NCBI GenBank assembly: GCA_027592135.1
Contig: JAQCIJ010000008.1
Location: 1 to 36,432 of the forward strand
From: a bacterium
GTDB lineage: Bacteria; Patescibacteriota; Gracilibacteria; Peribacterales; Peribacteraceae
Direction of reading: 5' to 3'
DNA length: 36,432 bases
How positions within the stretch are numbered: position 1 is the stretch's first letter; each line of letters starts with the position of its first letter. Positions 1 to 6,396 of this stretch are shown piece after piece. A program made the position numbers and the translations under genes. The notes under the pieces were generated by a model. That model saw only the letters and a list, made by a program, of their open reading frames with translations. It did not search any database and was not told the origin of the DNA.

Positions 1-1
1 C

Positions 2-304
2 CTTGAAAACGCCAGTATATTAGATATTGTTGCTACGTTTGTAGCCCTCGGCTTGATTGTCGCTTCCATCCTCTGTTTGGCATACATTATTATTGGTGGT
101 ATTACTTTTATTCTCTCAGCAGGTAACGAAGAAAAGATTAAGAAGGCTGTTCACACAATTCGATTTTCTATCATTGGATTATTCGTCTCGTTCCTTGCAT
201 TCTTTGTTGTCGCATTCCTTGCAAAGCTCTTAGATATCCCATTCGATCTCGACTTTTCTCTTATTGTCGATCTTATGAGTGAGATCCTAAGCTCTCTTGA
301 GTAG
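2..304 (+). CDS. TrbC/VirB2-like small pilin (Mbov_0395 type), 5'-truncated by window edge
   Basis: The reading frame is open from base 2, with no start codon needed before the window edge, so the N-terminus lies outside. The visible 100 residues contain two hydrophobic helices separated by a short charged loop with SAGNEEKIKKA. This is the signature of the TrbC/VirB2-like pilin family annotated as Mbov_0395 in Patescibacteria: a GG(I/V)xxIxSAGxEEKIKKA turn between two membrane segments. Such proteins are inner-membrane pilin precursors for conjugation or type IV secretion-like systems. No other secretion gene is visible here. The stop lies inside the 3' end of the convergent surface-protein gene (18 nt overlap). 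A TTG at 53 could be read as a start, but the protein clearly continues upstream of it. Family call is by motif only. Confidence 0.7.
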   Translation, partial: LENASILDIVATFVALGLIVASILCLAYIIIGGITFILSAGNEEKIKKAVHTIRFSIIGLFVSFLAFFVVAFLAKLLDIPFDLDFSLIVDLMSEILSSLE

Positions 305-2140
305 CTTTCTGCGTTGCATCATTGTCTGAGCAGCCCCTGCAAGCCCTGTCATTCCAAGAAAGAGAGCATCAAATGCAGCTCCTGTTGGTGGTAAGTTAGA
401 GATAACACCAATCTCTGAAGTATATATACGGTCTTCAAGAGAAACGGTGTTCATTCCTTTTCCACTCACCGTTACTACGTTAGGGATAGTAACTCCGTGT
501 GGTGCTCTGTAATCAATCTGTGCTGTGTAGTCTGCATTCCAGTGCTGGCCTGGTTCTAGGACTGGGATCTCCCAAGCAATGCTATCACCGCTAAGGTTTC
601 CGTTGTCAGCCTGCAACACACGAATGTAATCTGAGCTCATACGGTCGTTTACACGCACGTTGTACAAAGCGTGGTCTGTAGTATTTGCCACAGAGACTGT
701 GTATCCAACACGTTCCCCTGGGCGTACTTCGCCTCGGTCTGCGTTCTTAGAAACAAGGACATCACTTCTCTGCGCGAGGCCTCGACCTGCAATAGTGTTT
801 CCGACTACTGTTGTATCGACAGATTCGTATCCGTTAACTGATACAGTGTTTCGTAGACGTTCACCAACTGGTGCGTCGCTTCGTACACGACCTGTAACTC
901 TAAGGCTTCGGTTACCACTAGGAGCTACTGCAAGGTTTTCCCATCGAACATTTGTTCCTGTCCAGTATCCACCTTCTGATGCATCTACGAATTCCAAGTA
1001 TCTCGGTAGGGCATTTGCAAGGTCTACTTCTGTAGCAAGTTGGTTTGTTCCGTTTTGCAAACCAATATCGTAGGTAACGAGTGCACCTGGAACTATTTGA
1101 TCTAGTCCGTCAGTAGTAGTTGCGATAATGGCATTTGGAAGTATACCGGTGTGTACTGTTGTCGTATCTGTAGAAAGAGCAGCTCCGATAGAAGCGCGAG
1201 TAGTAATATTAAAGAACTCCTTAGCGTCGTGTTTGATACGAACAGATACTGTATATTCACGAGCTCCATTAGGACCAATCTTGTGGTCATTCCAAGAGAT
1301 TGCTTGACGGTTACTTGAGTGATCTCCACTGACGTACTCGACAGTAGTATCTGTAGGGATTTGTAACCGAAGGTCGTATTCTCTTTCGCGGTTAGATGGG
1401 TTACGTACTGCAATGATATATTCAAGAGTTTCTCCTGGCTGTGCGTACTTCTTTCCGTCAGTCACTGTTACATTAAAAGGCAATCGTGATTGAATGACTT
1501 CATTATCTTCACGTTCTACACGTGTGGTATCCGTATCTTTTTCTCCTTCTGCAGCAGCCTGCGCTACAAGAAGAAGTTCATTTTGTGCATCTGGGTCTAC
1601 TTCTACAGTTACAGTGATCTTACGGACACGTCCAGGGTAGACTGATACATCGTTCCACCGAATGAGTTCTTCGTTCCGTGATCCTGCATCAGAAGTTCCT
1701 ATCAGGTTTGTCTGGTGCGGCATTTGGAAAAACACATCAGCAAGTACTGGTTCTTCTCTCTCTGTTCGTAGGCTAATGATGTATGTCAAACTTCCTCCTG
1801 CGTGAATGATATCTTTAGCGTCAGTTACAGAAACAAAGATTCCACGTCCTGTAGGACCTTCTGAGTCATCGTGAAGAGAAAGACACTGAGGATCTTGTGG
1901 GTAGTCTGTTCGTCCATCGTGATCGTTGTCTATTCCGTCAGCACATTCTGTAAACACAGCAGATGCGCTGTCTACTGGGAGTCCTGATACGCTACTGTGT
2001 ACTGTGATGACAAGCATTCCCATCAGTGAGACTGAAGCGAGTACTTTTCGGCGGTTTGGATGACAAGATTTCATAATTTCGGAGAGAAGTTTTCCAAAAG
2101 GCAGACTACTATAGTAACTTTTTTTATACTTGTCAAGCAT
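287..2140 (-). CDS. Surface protein with four DUF11-like repeats and LPPTG sorting signal
   Basis: The 617-residue exported protein has a hydrophobic segment near residues 38-52 and a likely signal cleavage after SASA (residue 61). A Cys-bracketed acidic loop follows (C66 to C86, DGIDNDHDG), typical of calcium-binding loops in surface proteins. Then come four beta-sandwich repeats starting near residues 102, 222, 337 and 462, each with a PGxxxxYxI/V pattern characteristic of the DUF11/TIGR01451 conserved repeat. The C-terminus is a textbook sortase signal: LPPTG at 583-587, a hydrophobic stretch, then the basic tail RRKLLKRA. The likely role is a wall- or membrane-anchored surface or adhesion protein; no sortase is in the window. 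ATG 2140 has a weak AAGG upstream. ATG 2074 (MKSC) would give a shorter signal peptide and is a credible alternative start. Confidence 0.8.
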   Translation of the reverse strand: MLDKYKKSYYSSLPFGKLLSEIMKSCHPNRRKVLASVSLMGMLVITVHSSVSGLPVDSASAVFTECADGIDNDHDGRTDYPQDPQCLSLHDDSEGPTGRGIFVSVTDAKDIIHAGGSLTYIISLRTEREEPVLADVFFQMPHQTNLIGTSDAGSRNEELIRWNDVSVYPGRVRKITVTVEVDPDAQNELLLVAQAAAEGEKDTDTTRVEREDNEVIQSRLPFNVTVTDGKKYAQPGETLEYIIAVRNPSNREREYDLRLQIPTDTTVEYVSGDHSSNRQAISWNDHKIGPNGAREYTVSVRIKHDAKEFFNITTRASIGAALSTDTTTVHTGILPNAIIATTTDGLDQIVPGALVTYDIGLQNGTNQLATEVDLANALPRYLEFVDASEGGYWTGTNVRWENLAVAPSGNRSLRVTGRVRSDAPVGERLRNTVSVNGYESVDTTVVGNTIAGRGLAQRSDVLVSKNADRGEVRPGERVGYTVSVANTTDHALYNVRVNDRMSSDYIRVLQADNGNLSGDSIAWEIPVLEPGQHWNADYTAQIDYRAPHGVTIPNVVTVSGKGMNTVSLEDRIYTSEIGVISNLPPTGAAFDALFLGMTGLAGAAQTMMQRRKLLKRA

Positions 2141-2201
2141 GTGTACCTTATGCGTCGTAGATAGGACGGATCGTAATCTGGCCGTCTTTTCATGTTATTT
2201 A

Positions 2202-2229
2202 TTGAGTTTTTGCCAAATATTAGTATTAT
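2202..2229 (+). promoter_or_regulatory. Promoter of tRNA-Val
   Basis: TTGAGT (2202-2207) and TATTAT (2224-2229) are separated by 16 nt and end 12 nt before the tRNA 5' end. This matches a sigma70-type promoter reasonably well. It may also feed into secG just downstream. Confidence 0.5.
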
Positions 2230-2241
2230 ATGTCGGCTAAA

Positions 2242-2319
2242 GGGCGCATAGCTCAGTTGGTCTAGAGCATCTCGTTTACACCGAGAGGGTCGGGGGTTCG
2301 ACTCCCTCTGCGCCCACCA
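2242..2319 (+). tRNA. tRNA-Val (anticodon UAC), CCA encoded
   Basis: The acceptor arms GGGCGCA and TGCGCCC pair perfectly, the discriminator is A and CCA is encoded in the DNA. The anticodon arm TCTCG/CGAGA encloses the loop TTTACAC, giving anticodon UAC (Val). The D-arm GCTCAGTTGG and the GGTTCGACTCC T-loop are canonical. The 3' end is only 22 nt from the secG start. Confidence 0.97.
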
Positions 2320-2329
2320 CTTCTTCCTG

Positions 2330-2335
2330 TATACT
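2330..2335 (+). promoter_or_regulatory. -10 hexamer TATACT adjacent to secG start
   Basis: TATACT lies 6 nt before the secG ATG, so transcription would begin at or near the A of ATG, giving a leaderless mRNA. There is no Shine-Dalgarno sequence. The 10-mer CTGTATACTC is shared with the priA and lipoprotein upstream regions. Confidence 0.45.
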
Positions 2336-2341
2336 CCACTT

Positions 2342-2554
2342 ATGTTAGAAATCATCCACATCATCGTTTCTATCCTTCTTGCGATCTGCATCACTGTGCA
2401 AACACGGTCATCAGGGCTTTCTGCTACATTCGGTGGATCTGGTGCTGCGAACGTTGTGCAGAGAAGAGGGGCTGAGAAACTTATCTTCAAGTTGAGTATT
2501 TACCTCAGCATCGCTTTCTTTTCGCTATCGGTAATTCGTTGGTACGTATACTAA
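2342..2554 (+). CDS. secG: Preprotein translocase subunit SecG
   Basis: SecG is the small, two-helix, non-essential subunit of the SecYEG channel that assists protein export across the cytoplasmic membrane. The 70-residue protein has the diagnostic layout. The first helix is followed by the conserved cytoplasmic loop TFGGSGAANVVQRRGAEK (family consensus lfGg.g....... rrg.e), and a second helix ends at the C-terminus. Length is typical (about 70-75 residues). It sits between tRNA-Val and a membrane-anchored solute-binding protein, with an 18 nt gap to the latter, so the two are probably co-transcribed. Confidence 0.93.
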   Translation: MLEIIHIIVSILLAICITVQTRSSGLSATFGGSGAANVVQRRGAEKLIFKLSIYLSIAFFSLSVIRWYVY

Positions 2555-2572
2555 GAGTTGTAGTATTTTTGT

Positions 2573-4783
2573 ATGGATAACGGTTCTTTTCGTGCACTGG
2601 CAACCCTAAACCAGAAAACTCTTCTCGGTATTTTTGGACTAGTCTTCTTCTTAATGCTGATATTTTTACTGAGAAAGTTCCATGCAGAAAACACCGTAAC
2701 TATTCCTACAGCTGGTGGAACGTATATAGAAGGATCTGTAGGAGAAATGCAGCCACTGATTCCATGGTTTACGGTCCAGAATGATGTGAATAGAGATATT
2801 CTCTCTCTCGTGAATCCAGGACTCTTAAAATATGATCCAGAAAGTAAGAATATTAAAGATGATCTTGCCACTCTTCTTGTCAGTAACGAAGGCAGGATTT
2901 ATACTGTAAAGTTAAAAGAAGGTTTGCAGTGGCATGACAGCACTCCGGAGAATCCACATCCGGTAACTGCAGATGATGTCCTTTTTAATTTTAAGACTAT
3001 TCAAGATGCTGCATTTCCTAACCCAATATTGCAACAGAACTTTTTGGGAGTGGACATTCAAAAGATGGATGACCGCACTATTCAATTTCGCTTAGATGAT
3101 CCGTATAGCTTCTTTGCAAGCAATCTAACACTTGGACTTGTTCCTGAAAGCAGCTTTACAGGAGTCCCTATAGCAAAGCTTGAGCAAGTACTCGATTTTG
3201 GATTTGCACCAATAGGAGCAGGTCCGTATAAATTTAAAAGCCTTGTTCAAACAGAACTCTCAACAGAAATGACTCTTGAGAGGTTTGCTCGTCCTGTAAC
3301 ACCTGAGTATCGTTTGGAGCAGATAATCTTTCGTATCTTTCCAGATTATTCGACTTTACTTTCAGATATTAGAAACCTTGATGGAATCCGTCATGTTCCA
3401 CGCAATGACAGTGGCCAACACTTAGTGCCACGACGCTTTAAAGCAGTAGAATATTTTTTGCCACAGTATGTTGCACTCTTCTTTAATCTCGACCATGCAA
3501 TTTTAGAGGATCGAAACCTTCGCATTGGTCTACAGCTAGGGACGAATAAGCAAGAGCTTGTAGAGCACATCAATGAATATCGTATAGTAGATACACCACT
3601 TATGGAGTTGGACTCTGCAGATTGGCGCTATACGTACGATCCAGAAGCTGCACAAGGGGCGTTCTTTGAGTCCAACTGGCACCTTCCAGAGAAGGTACGC
3701 CTTCAGAGGCTACTAGAAATACATGAGGCGAATTCTGTTGGTCCTTTGCAAATTGCTCCTATTGTCCTTCTTGATACTGGGGCAATTCTTTCTGTAACAG
3801 GATCACTACTGGATGCCCCTATTGGATCCACTTTAAATGGTCTTCCTCTTTATGAAGATTCTACGCAAACAGGGTCATGGATTGCTGCTCTTCCTACCTA
3901 TGGTGGTACGGGTTCTTTAAAGATGGGAAACAATCTTATTCGTCTGATTGACCCAGATGGAAACCCTATTGATTCATTTTATGTTTGGCGTACAGACAAT
4001 GGTCGAGAGTACAAGCGTGCTTCTGTTGAACAAGATCTTGTTGATCGTTTTATCGATACACGCAAAAACTCTGAGCATATTACAGAAGAAAATAGAATAA
4101 CTATTGCAAATCTTTTTCTTGAGAAAGGAATGATTCGTGAGCGATTATCTACAGACCCACAAGATATTCGTGTCAATGATGTTGGCGATAGGCTTTCTTT
4201 AACACTTCTGACAAGCCCTTCTCCTCCTCAGTACAGAACCATTGCAGAAGATATTGCTAAGCAATGGGCTGCTCTGGGTGTGCATGTTGGAGTCATTATT
4301 CCAGAATCAAGGCAGGAATTTGAAGAAAAGCTTCTTGCCCGTGAGTACGATGTCTTTTTATTTGGACAATCCCTATTGGACAATCTCGATGCGTATCCCT
4401 ACTGGCATAGTTCTGGAATGCAGAAACTTACCGATAGTAAATTTGATCTAAGAATTGATGCCTATAATTTATCTCAATACAGTTCGATTGCAGCAGATGG
4501 TCTACTCGAAGTTATTCGTCAGACTGGTGACGATAAAGAGCGACAGGATGCTCTTTCTGAGCTTCAAGAAACTCTCCAGAATGATGTTCCAGCTATCTTT
4601 CTCTACACCCCATATTATGCGTTTGCCTATCATGAACAAGTCAAAGGAATACAGATTGGAGCCCTTTCTTTGCACTCAGATCGATTCACTACTCTGCATG
4701 ATTGGTTCCTTAAAGAAGCATTGATCTTTAAGCCTGGCAAGAACTGGTGGAACTTCATTCCATGGCTATTTACGTTAATATAG
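2573..4783 (+). CDS. Membrane-anchored family-5 extracellular solute-binding protein with internal insert
   Basis: This is an SBP_bac_5 (oligopeptide/dipeptide ABC transporter) binding protein. It has an N-terminal uncleaved-looking helix (GIFGLVFFLMLIFLL, about residues 18-33). Next come the family hallmarks: IPWFTVQNDVNRDILSLV, LKEGLQWHDSTP plus VTADDVLFNFK, and a C-terminal lobe with DIAKQWAALGVHVGV and YDVFLFGQSL. At 736 residues it is longer than the usual 500-600. The excess is a beta-rich segment around residues 385-490 that resembles a lamin-tail-like domain (GNNLIRLIDPDGNPIDSF). No permease or ATPase gene is nearby, so its partner transporter, if any, is encoded elsewhere. The position directly after secG and the 18 nt gap suggest one transcript. 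Confidence 0.82.
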   Translation: MDNGSFRALATLNQKTLLGIFGLVFFLMLIFLLRKFHAENTVTIPTAGGTYIEGSVGEMQPLIPWFTVQNDVNRDILSLVNPGLLKYDPESKNIKDDLATLLVSNEGRIYTVKLKEGLQWHDSTPENPHPVTADDVLFNFKTIQDAAFPNPILQQNFLGVDIQKMDDRTIQFRLDDPYSFFASNLTLGLVPESSFTGVPIAKLEQVLDFGFAPIGAGPYKFKSLVQTELSTEMTLERFARPVTPEYRLEQIIFRIFPDYSTLLSDIRNLDGIRHVPRNDSGQHLVPRRFKAVEYFLPQYVALFFNLDHAILEDRNLRIGLQLGTNKQELVEHINEYRIVDTPLMELDSADWRYTYDPEAAQGAFFESNWHLPEKVRLQRLLEIHEANSVGPLQIAPIVLLDTGAILSVTGSLLDAPIGSTLNGLPLYEDSTQTGSWIAALPTYGGTGSLKMGNNLIRLIDPDGNPIDSFYVWRTDNGREYKRASVEQDLVDRFIDTRKNSEHITEENRITIANLFLEKGMIRERLSTDPQDIRVNDVGDRLSLTLLTSPSPPQYRTIAEDIAKQWAALGVHVGVIIPESRQEFEEKLLAREYDVFLFGQSLLDNLDAYPYWHSSGMQKLTDSKFDLRIDAYNLSQYSSIAADGLLEVIRQTGDDKERQDALSELQETLQNDVPAIFLYTPYYAFAYHEQVKGIQIGALSLHSDRFTTLHDWFLKEALIFKPGKNWWNFIPWLFTLI

Positions 4784-4796
4784 TATTTTAAGGCTA

Positions 4797-4826
4797 TTTA
4801 TTGCACTTTCTGGCAATAAAACTTTA
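4797..4826 (+). terminator. Hairpin after the solute-binding protein gene
   Basis: TTTATTGC (4797-4804) pairs perfectly with GCAATAAA (4813-4820) across an 8-nt loop, followed by ACTTTA. The T-tract is poor, so this is a weak intrinsic terminator at best. It sits correctly between the upstream gene end and the rplI promoter. Confidence 0.45.
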
Positions 4827-4829
4827 CCC

Positions 4830-4858
4830 TTGACGTATCTTATTTAGTTAACTAAGAT
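4830..4858 (+). promoter_or_regulatory. Promoter of rplI
   Basis: TTGACG (4830-4835), a 17-nt spacer and TAAGAT (4853-4858) form a good sigma70-type promoter. The leader before the ATG at 4883 would be about 18 nt and lacks a Shine-Dalgarno motif. Confidence 0.6.
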
Positions 4859-4882
4859 GAATCGGCTATTTTAAATAACTCT

Positions 4883-5329
4883 ATGGAAATACTTTTACTA
4901 GAAGACATCCCTGGCATTGGTAAGAAAAACGACCTCCTTCTGGTCGGTGATGGTTATGCTCTTAACTGCCTACTGCCTCGCAGACAGGCTCTTATCGCTA
5001 CTCCTACTGTTCGTAAGCGTTACGCTGAGATCATTAAGAAGCGTGCCCTAGAACGCCAGACAGAGATAGAGAGTAAGCAGAGTGCTGCAGCTGCAGTAGC
5101 TGGGAAGAAGATTTGCTTTACACGTAAAGCAACAAAGACTGGAAAACTCTACGGTGCAATCACCGAAAAGATCATTGCAGAAGCACTTCTTGAACAGCAC
5201 AAAATTGAGATCGAAGAGTCTGCTATTTCTTTAGTAGATCAAATAAAGGCTCTTGGTGAGTTCACAGCTTCTGTTGAAGTTGCTGGTCGCCATGAAAATC
5301 TTATGGTTGTTGTGGATCAAGAGAAATAA
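4883..5329 (+). CDS. rplI: Large-subunit ribosomal protein bL9
   Basis: bL9 binds 23S rRNA at the base of the L1 stalk and projects a long helix between ribosomes. The 148-residue product has the N-terminal L9 domain (MEILLLEDIPGIGKKNDLL, then VGDGYALNCLLPRRQA, where the family has V.dGYaRNyLiP.g.A). A charged connecting helix (residues 50-80) and the C-terminal domain (KLYGAITEKIIAEAL, IEIEES, LGEFTASVEV) follow. Length is typical. Some CPR lineages, such as Microgenomates, are reported to lack bL9, so its presence is mildly informative about the lineage. It has its own promoter and stands alone, not beside rpsF/rpsR/ssb. Confidence 0.95.
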   Translation: MEILLLEDIPGIGKKNDLLLVGDGYALNCLLPRRQALIATPTVRKRYAEIIKKRALERQTEIESKQSAAAAVAGKKICFTRKATKTGKLYGAITEKIIAEALLEQHKIEIEESAISLVDQIKALGEFTASVEVAGRHENLMVVVDQEK

Positions 5330-5335
5330 TCCCTT

Positions 5336-5348
5336 TGCGCCAGTAGCT
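5336..5348 (+). repeat. 13-bp copy of the tRNA-Ile 5' end
   Basis: TGCGCCAGTAGCT here is repeated exactly at 5448-5460, where it forms the tRNA-Ile 5' acceptor strand and adjacent bases. The copies are 112 bp apart in direct orientation. This could be a remnant of duplication or recombination at the tRNA. Confidence 0.6.
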
Positions 5349-5394
5349 TCCTCCTACGTCATTCTTTGGGATGACTTCGGTGGACAGGCAGCTT

Positions 5395-5418
5395 CCAGCT
5401 TCGCTTTGCTGGATTTTC
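5395..5418 (+). terminator. Hairpin between rplI and tRNA-Ile
   Basis: CCAGC (5395-5399) and GCTGG (5408-5412) form a short stem followed directly by ATTTTC. It is a modest intrinsic-terminator candidate for rplI. A second short inverted repeat (GTCAT/ATGAC, 5358-5375) lies upstream. Confidence 0.35.
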
Positions 5419-5448
5419 AACAGCAAACTCAATATCATTCATGCTACT

Positions 5449-5525
5449 GCGCCAGTAGCTCAGCTGGTTAGAGCCCCGGACTTATAAACCGGAGGTCGAT
5501 GGTTCAAGTCCATCCTGGCGCACCA
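5449..5525 (+). tRNA. tRNA-Ile (anticodon UAU), CCA encoded
   Basis: The acceptor GCGCCAG/CTGGCGC pairs perfectly, with discriminator A and encoded CCA. D-arm GCTC/GAGC and T-arm GATGG/CCATC are intact. The anticodon loop is CTTATAA, placing TAT at positions 34-36, that is UAU reading the Ile codon AUA. Most bacteria instead use a CAU gene whose C34 is modified to lysidine by TilS. The closing pair of the anticodon stem (31-39) is an A-A mismatch. The loop otherwise equals the usual minor-Ile loop CTCATAA with C34 changed to T. Confidence 0.88.
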
Positions 5526-5549
5526 TAAAACATGTAATAGTCAAACTAA

Positions 5550-5582
5550 GAGGGGTGACTTTAATTTTTAAGTCAACTCCTC
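5550..5582. terminator. Strong stem-loop between tRNA-Ile and the racemase gene
   Basis: GAGGGGTGACTT (5550-5561) pairs with AAGTCA, a bulged A, and CTCCTC (5570-5582), with one G-T pair. The loop is T-rich. It lies after tRNA-Ile on the plus strand and 22 nt after the minus-strand racemase-like gene, so it could end transcripts from both directions. Confidence 0.5.
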
Positions 5583-5604
5583 CTAGGTAATAGGAAGATT
5601 ATCC

Positions 5605-6396
5605 TTAGTCAATGATAAATGCAGTTCCACTGAGTAAAAGTTGAACATCACTGCCAAGCACTACTGTTCTCTTGCCAACTGTTTCTTGAATAGAAACATT
5701 GTAGGTAGCACCACTTGGCTGCTGAACACACACCTGTTTTTCATTTTGCGCCAATGCAAGTGCTACAGAGCCAGAGCCACAACCAGTCTCAGGAATAATA
5801 GAGTTGGTAGCAGGGACGCATACTACTGGTGCGATAACATATACACCGTTTTTGCGCCAAAACGGTATAACTCCAAACGCACCGTTCTTAGGAATGCGTG
5901 ATGCAAATCTTCCTCTTACTTCTTCAAATATTTTCAGTGCCGTAGCCTCTGGTACTGCCTCATCTAGGGGAATAAGAAGGTGTGTTATGCCTTCAAGAAA
6001 TACAGCCATGACCCTACTATCAAAATCAACAACTTCCACAGAAGATGGCAATGGTAGCTCTAAAGCTGTGTAGCACTCATTTTCACTGATGGGCGTACAT
6101 GAACATGAAACCAATTGCTCTGTGCCAGATGATGCTAGAATTATTTTCTCTCTGTTATCTCTCAATGATAATAATGTAGCGGTTGAACGTAGGGCATTTA
6201 TACACAACTCTCCTCCCATCATATCAAGACGAGGCGTGGTTGTATTCTCAGAAAGAAATCCCACCTGCTCTGATTGTACAAGCTGACCATTCATGAATGG
6301 TAGTGACATAATTGAACGCTGATTGGCTGCAATTTCTGACTGAATAATCACTGTATCATTTCCTCCTGCCGATAATTTAGTGAAGTTGATTCTCAT
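5605..6396 (-). CDS. DapF-superfamily racemase, closest by eye to CntK (histidine racemase)
   Basis: The 263-residue protein belongs to the cofactor-independent DapF/PhzF-like racemase fold, which uses two Cys as acid/base. Family landmarks are FTKLSAGGNDTVII at the N-terminus, SEQVGFLS, first catalytic Cys in GGELCINALR (about residue 68), second in ETGCGSGSVALA (about 206), then VQQPSG and a final SGTAFI. Order and wording follow staphylococcal CntK (EQVGFIE, GNEFCGN, SCGSG, VHQPGG, TGKAYI) more closely than ordinary DapF. CntK makes D-His for the metallophore staphylopine. The start overlaps the stop of the upstream 471-residue gene by 4 nt (ATGA), so the two are translationally coupled. 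Diaminopimelate epimerase or another amino-acid racemase remains possible. No nicotianamine-synthase-like or opine-dehydrogenase gene is in the window. Confidence 0.7.
   Translation of the reverse strand: MRINFTKLSAGGNDTVIIQSEIAANQRSIMSLPFMNGQLVQSEQVGFLSENTTTPRLDMMGGELCINALRSTATLLSLRDNREKIILASSGTEQLVSCSCTPISENECYTALELPLPSSVEVVDFDSRVMAVFLEGITHLLIPLDEAVPEATALKIFEEVRGRFASRIPKNGAFGVIPFWRKNGVYVIAPVVCVPATNSIIPETGCGSGSVALALAQNEKQVCVQQPSGATYNVSIQETVGKRTVVLGSDVQLLLSGTAFIID

Noticed and set aside
2071-2490. 139-residue minus-strand ORF containing WWAQRESNPRPSRCKRDALD
   Set aside because: This is the classic false translation across the antisense of a tRNA gene (tRNA-Val 2242-2319) and overlaps secG.
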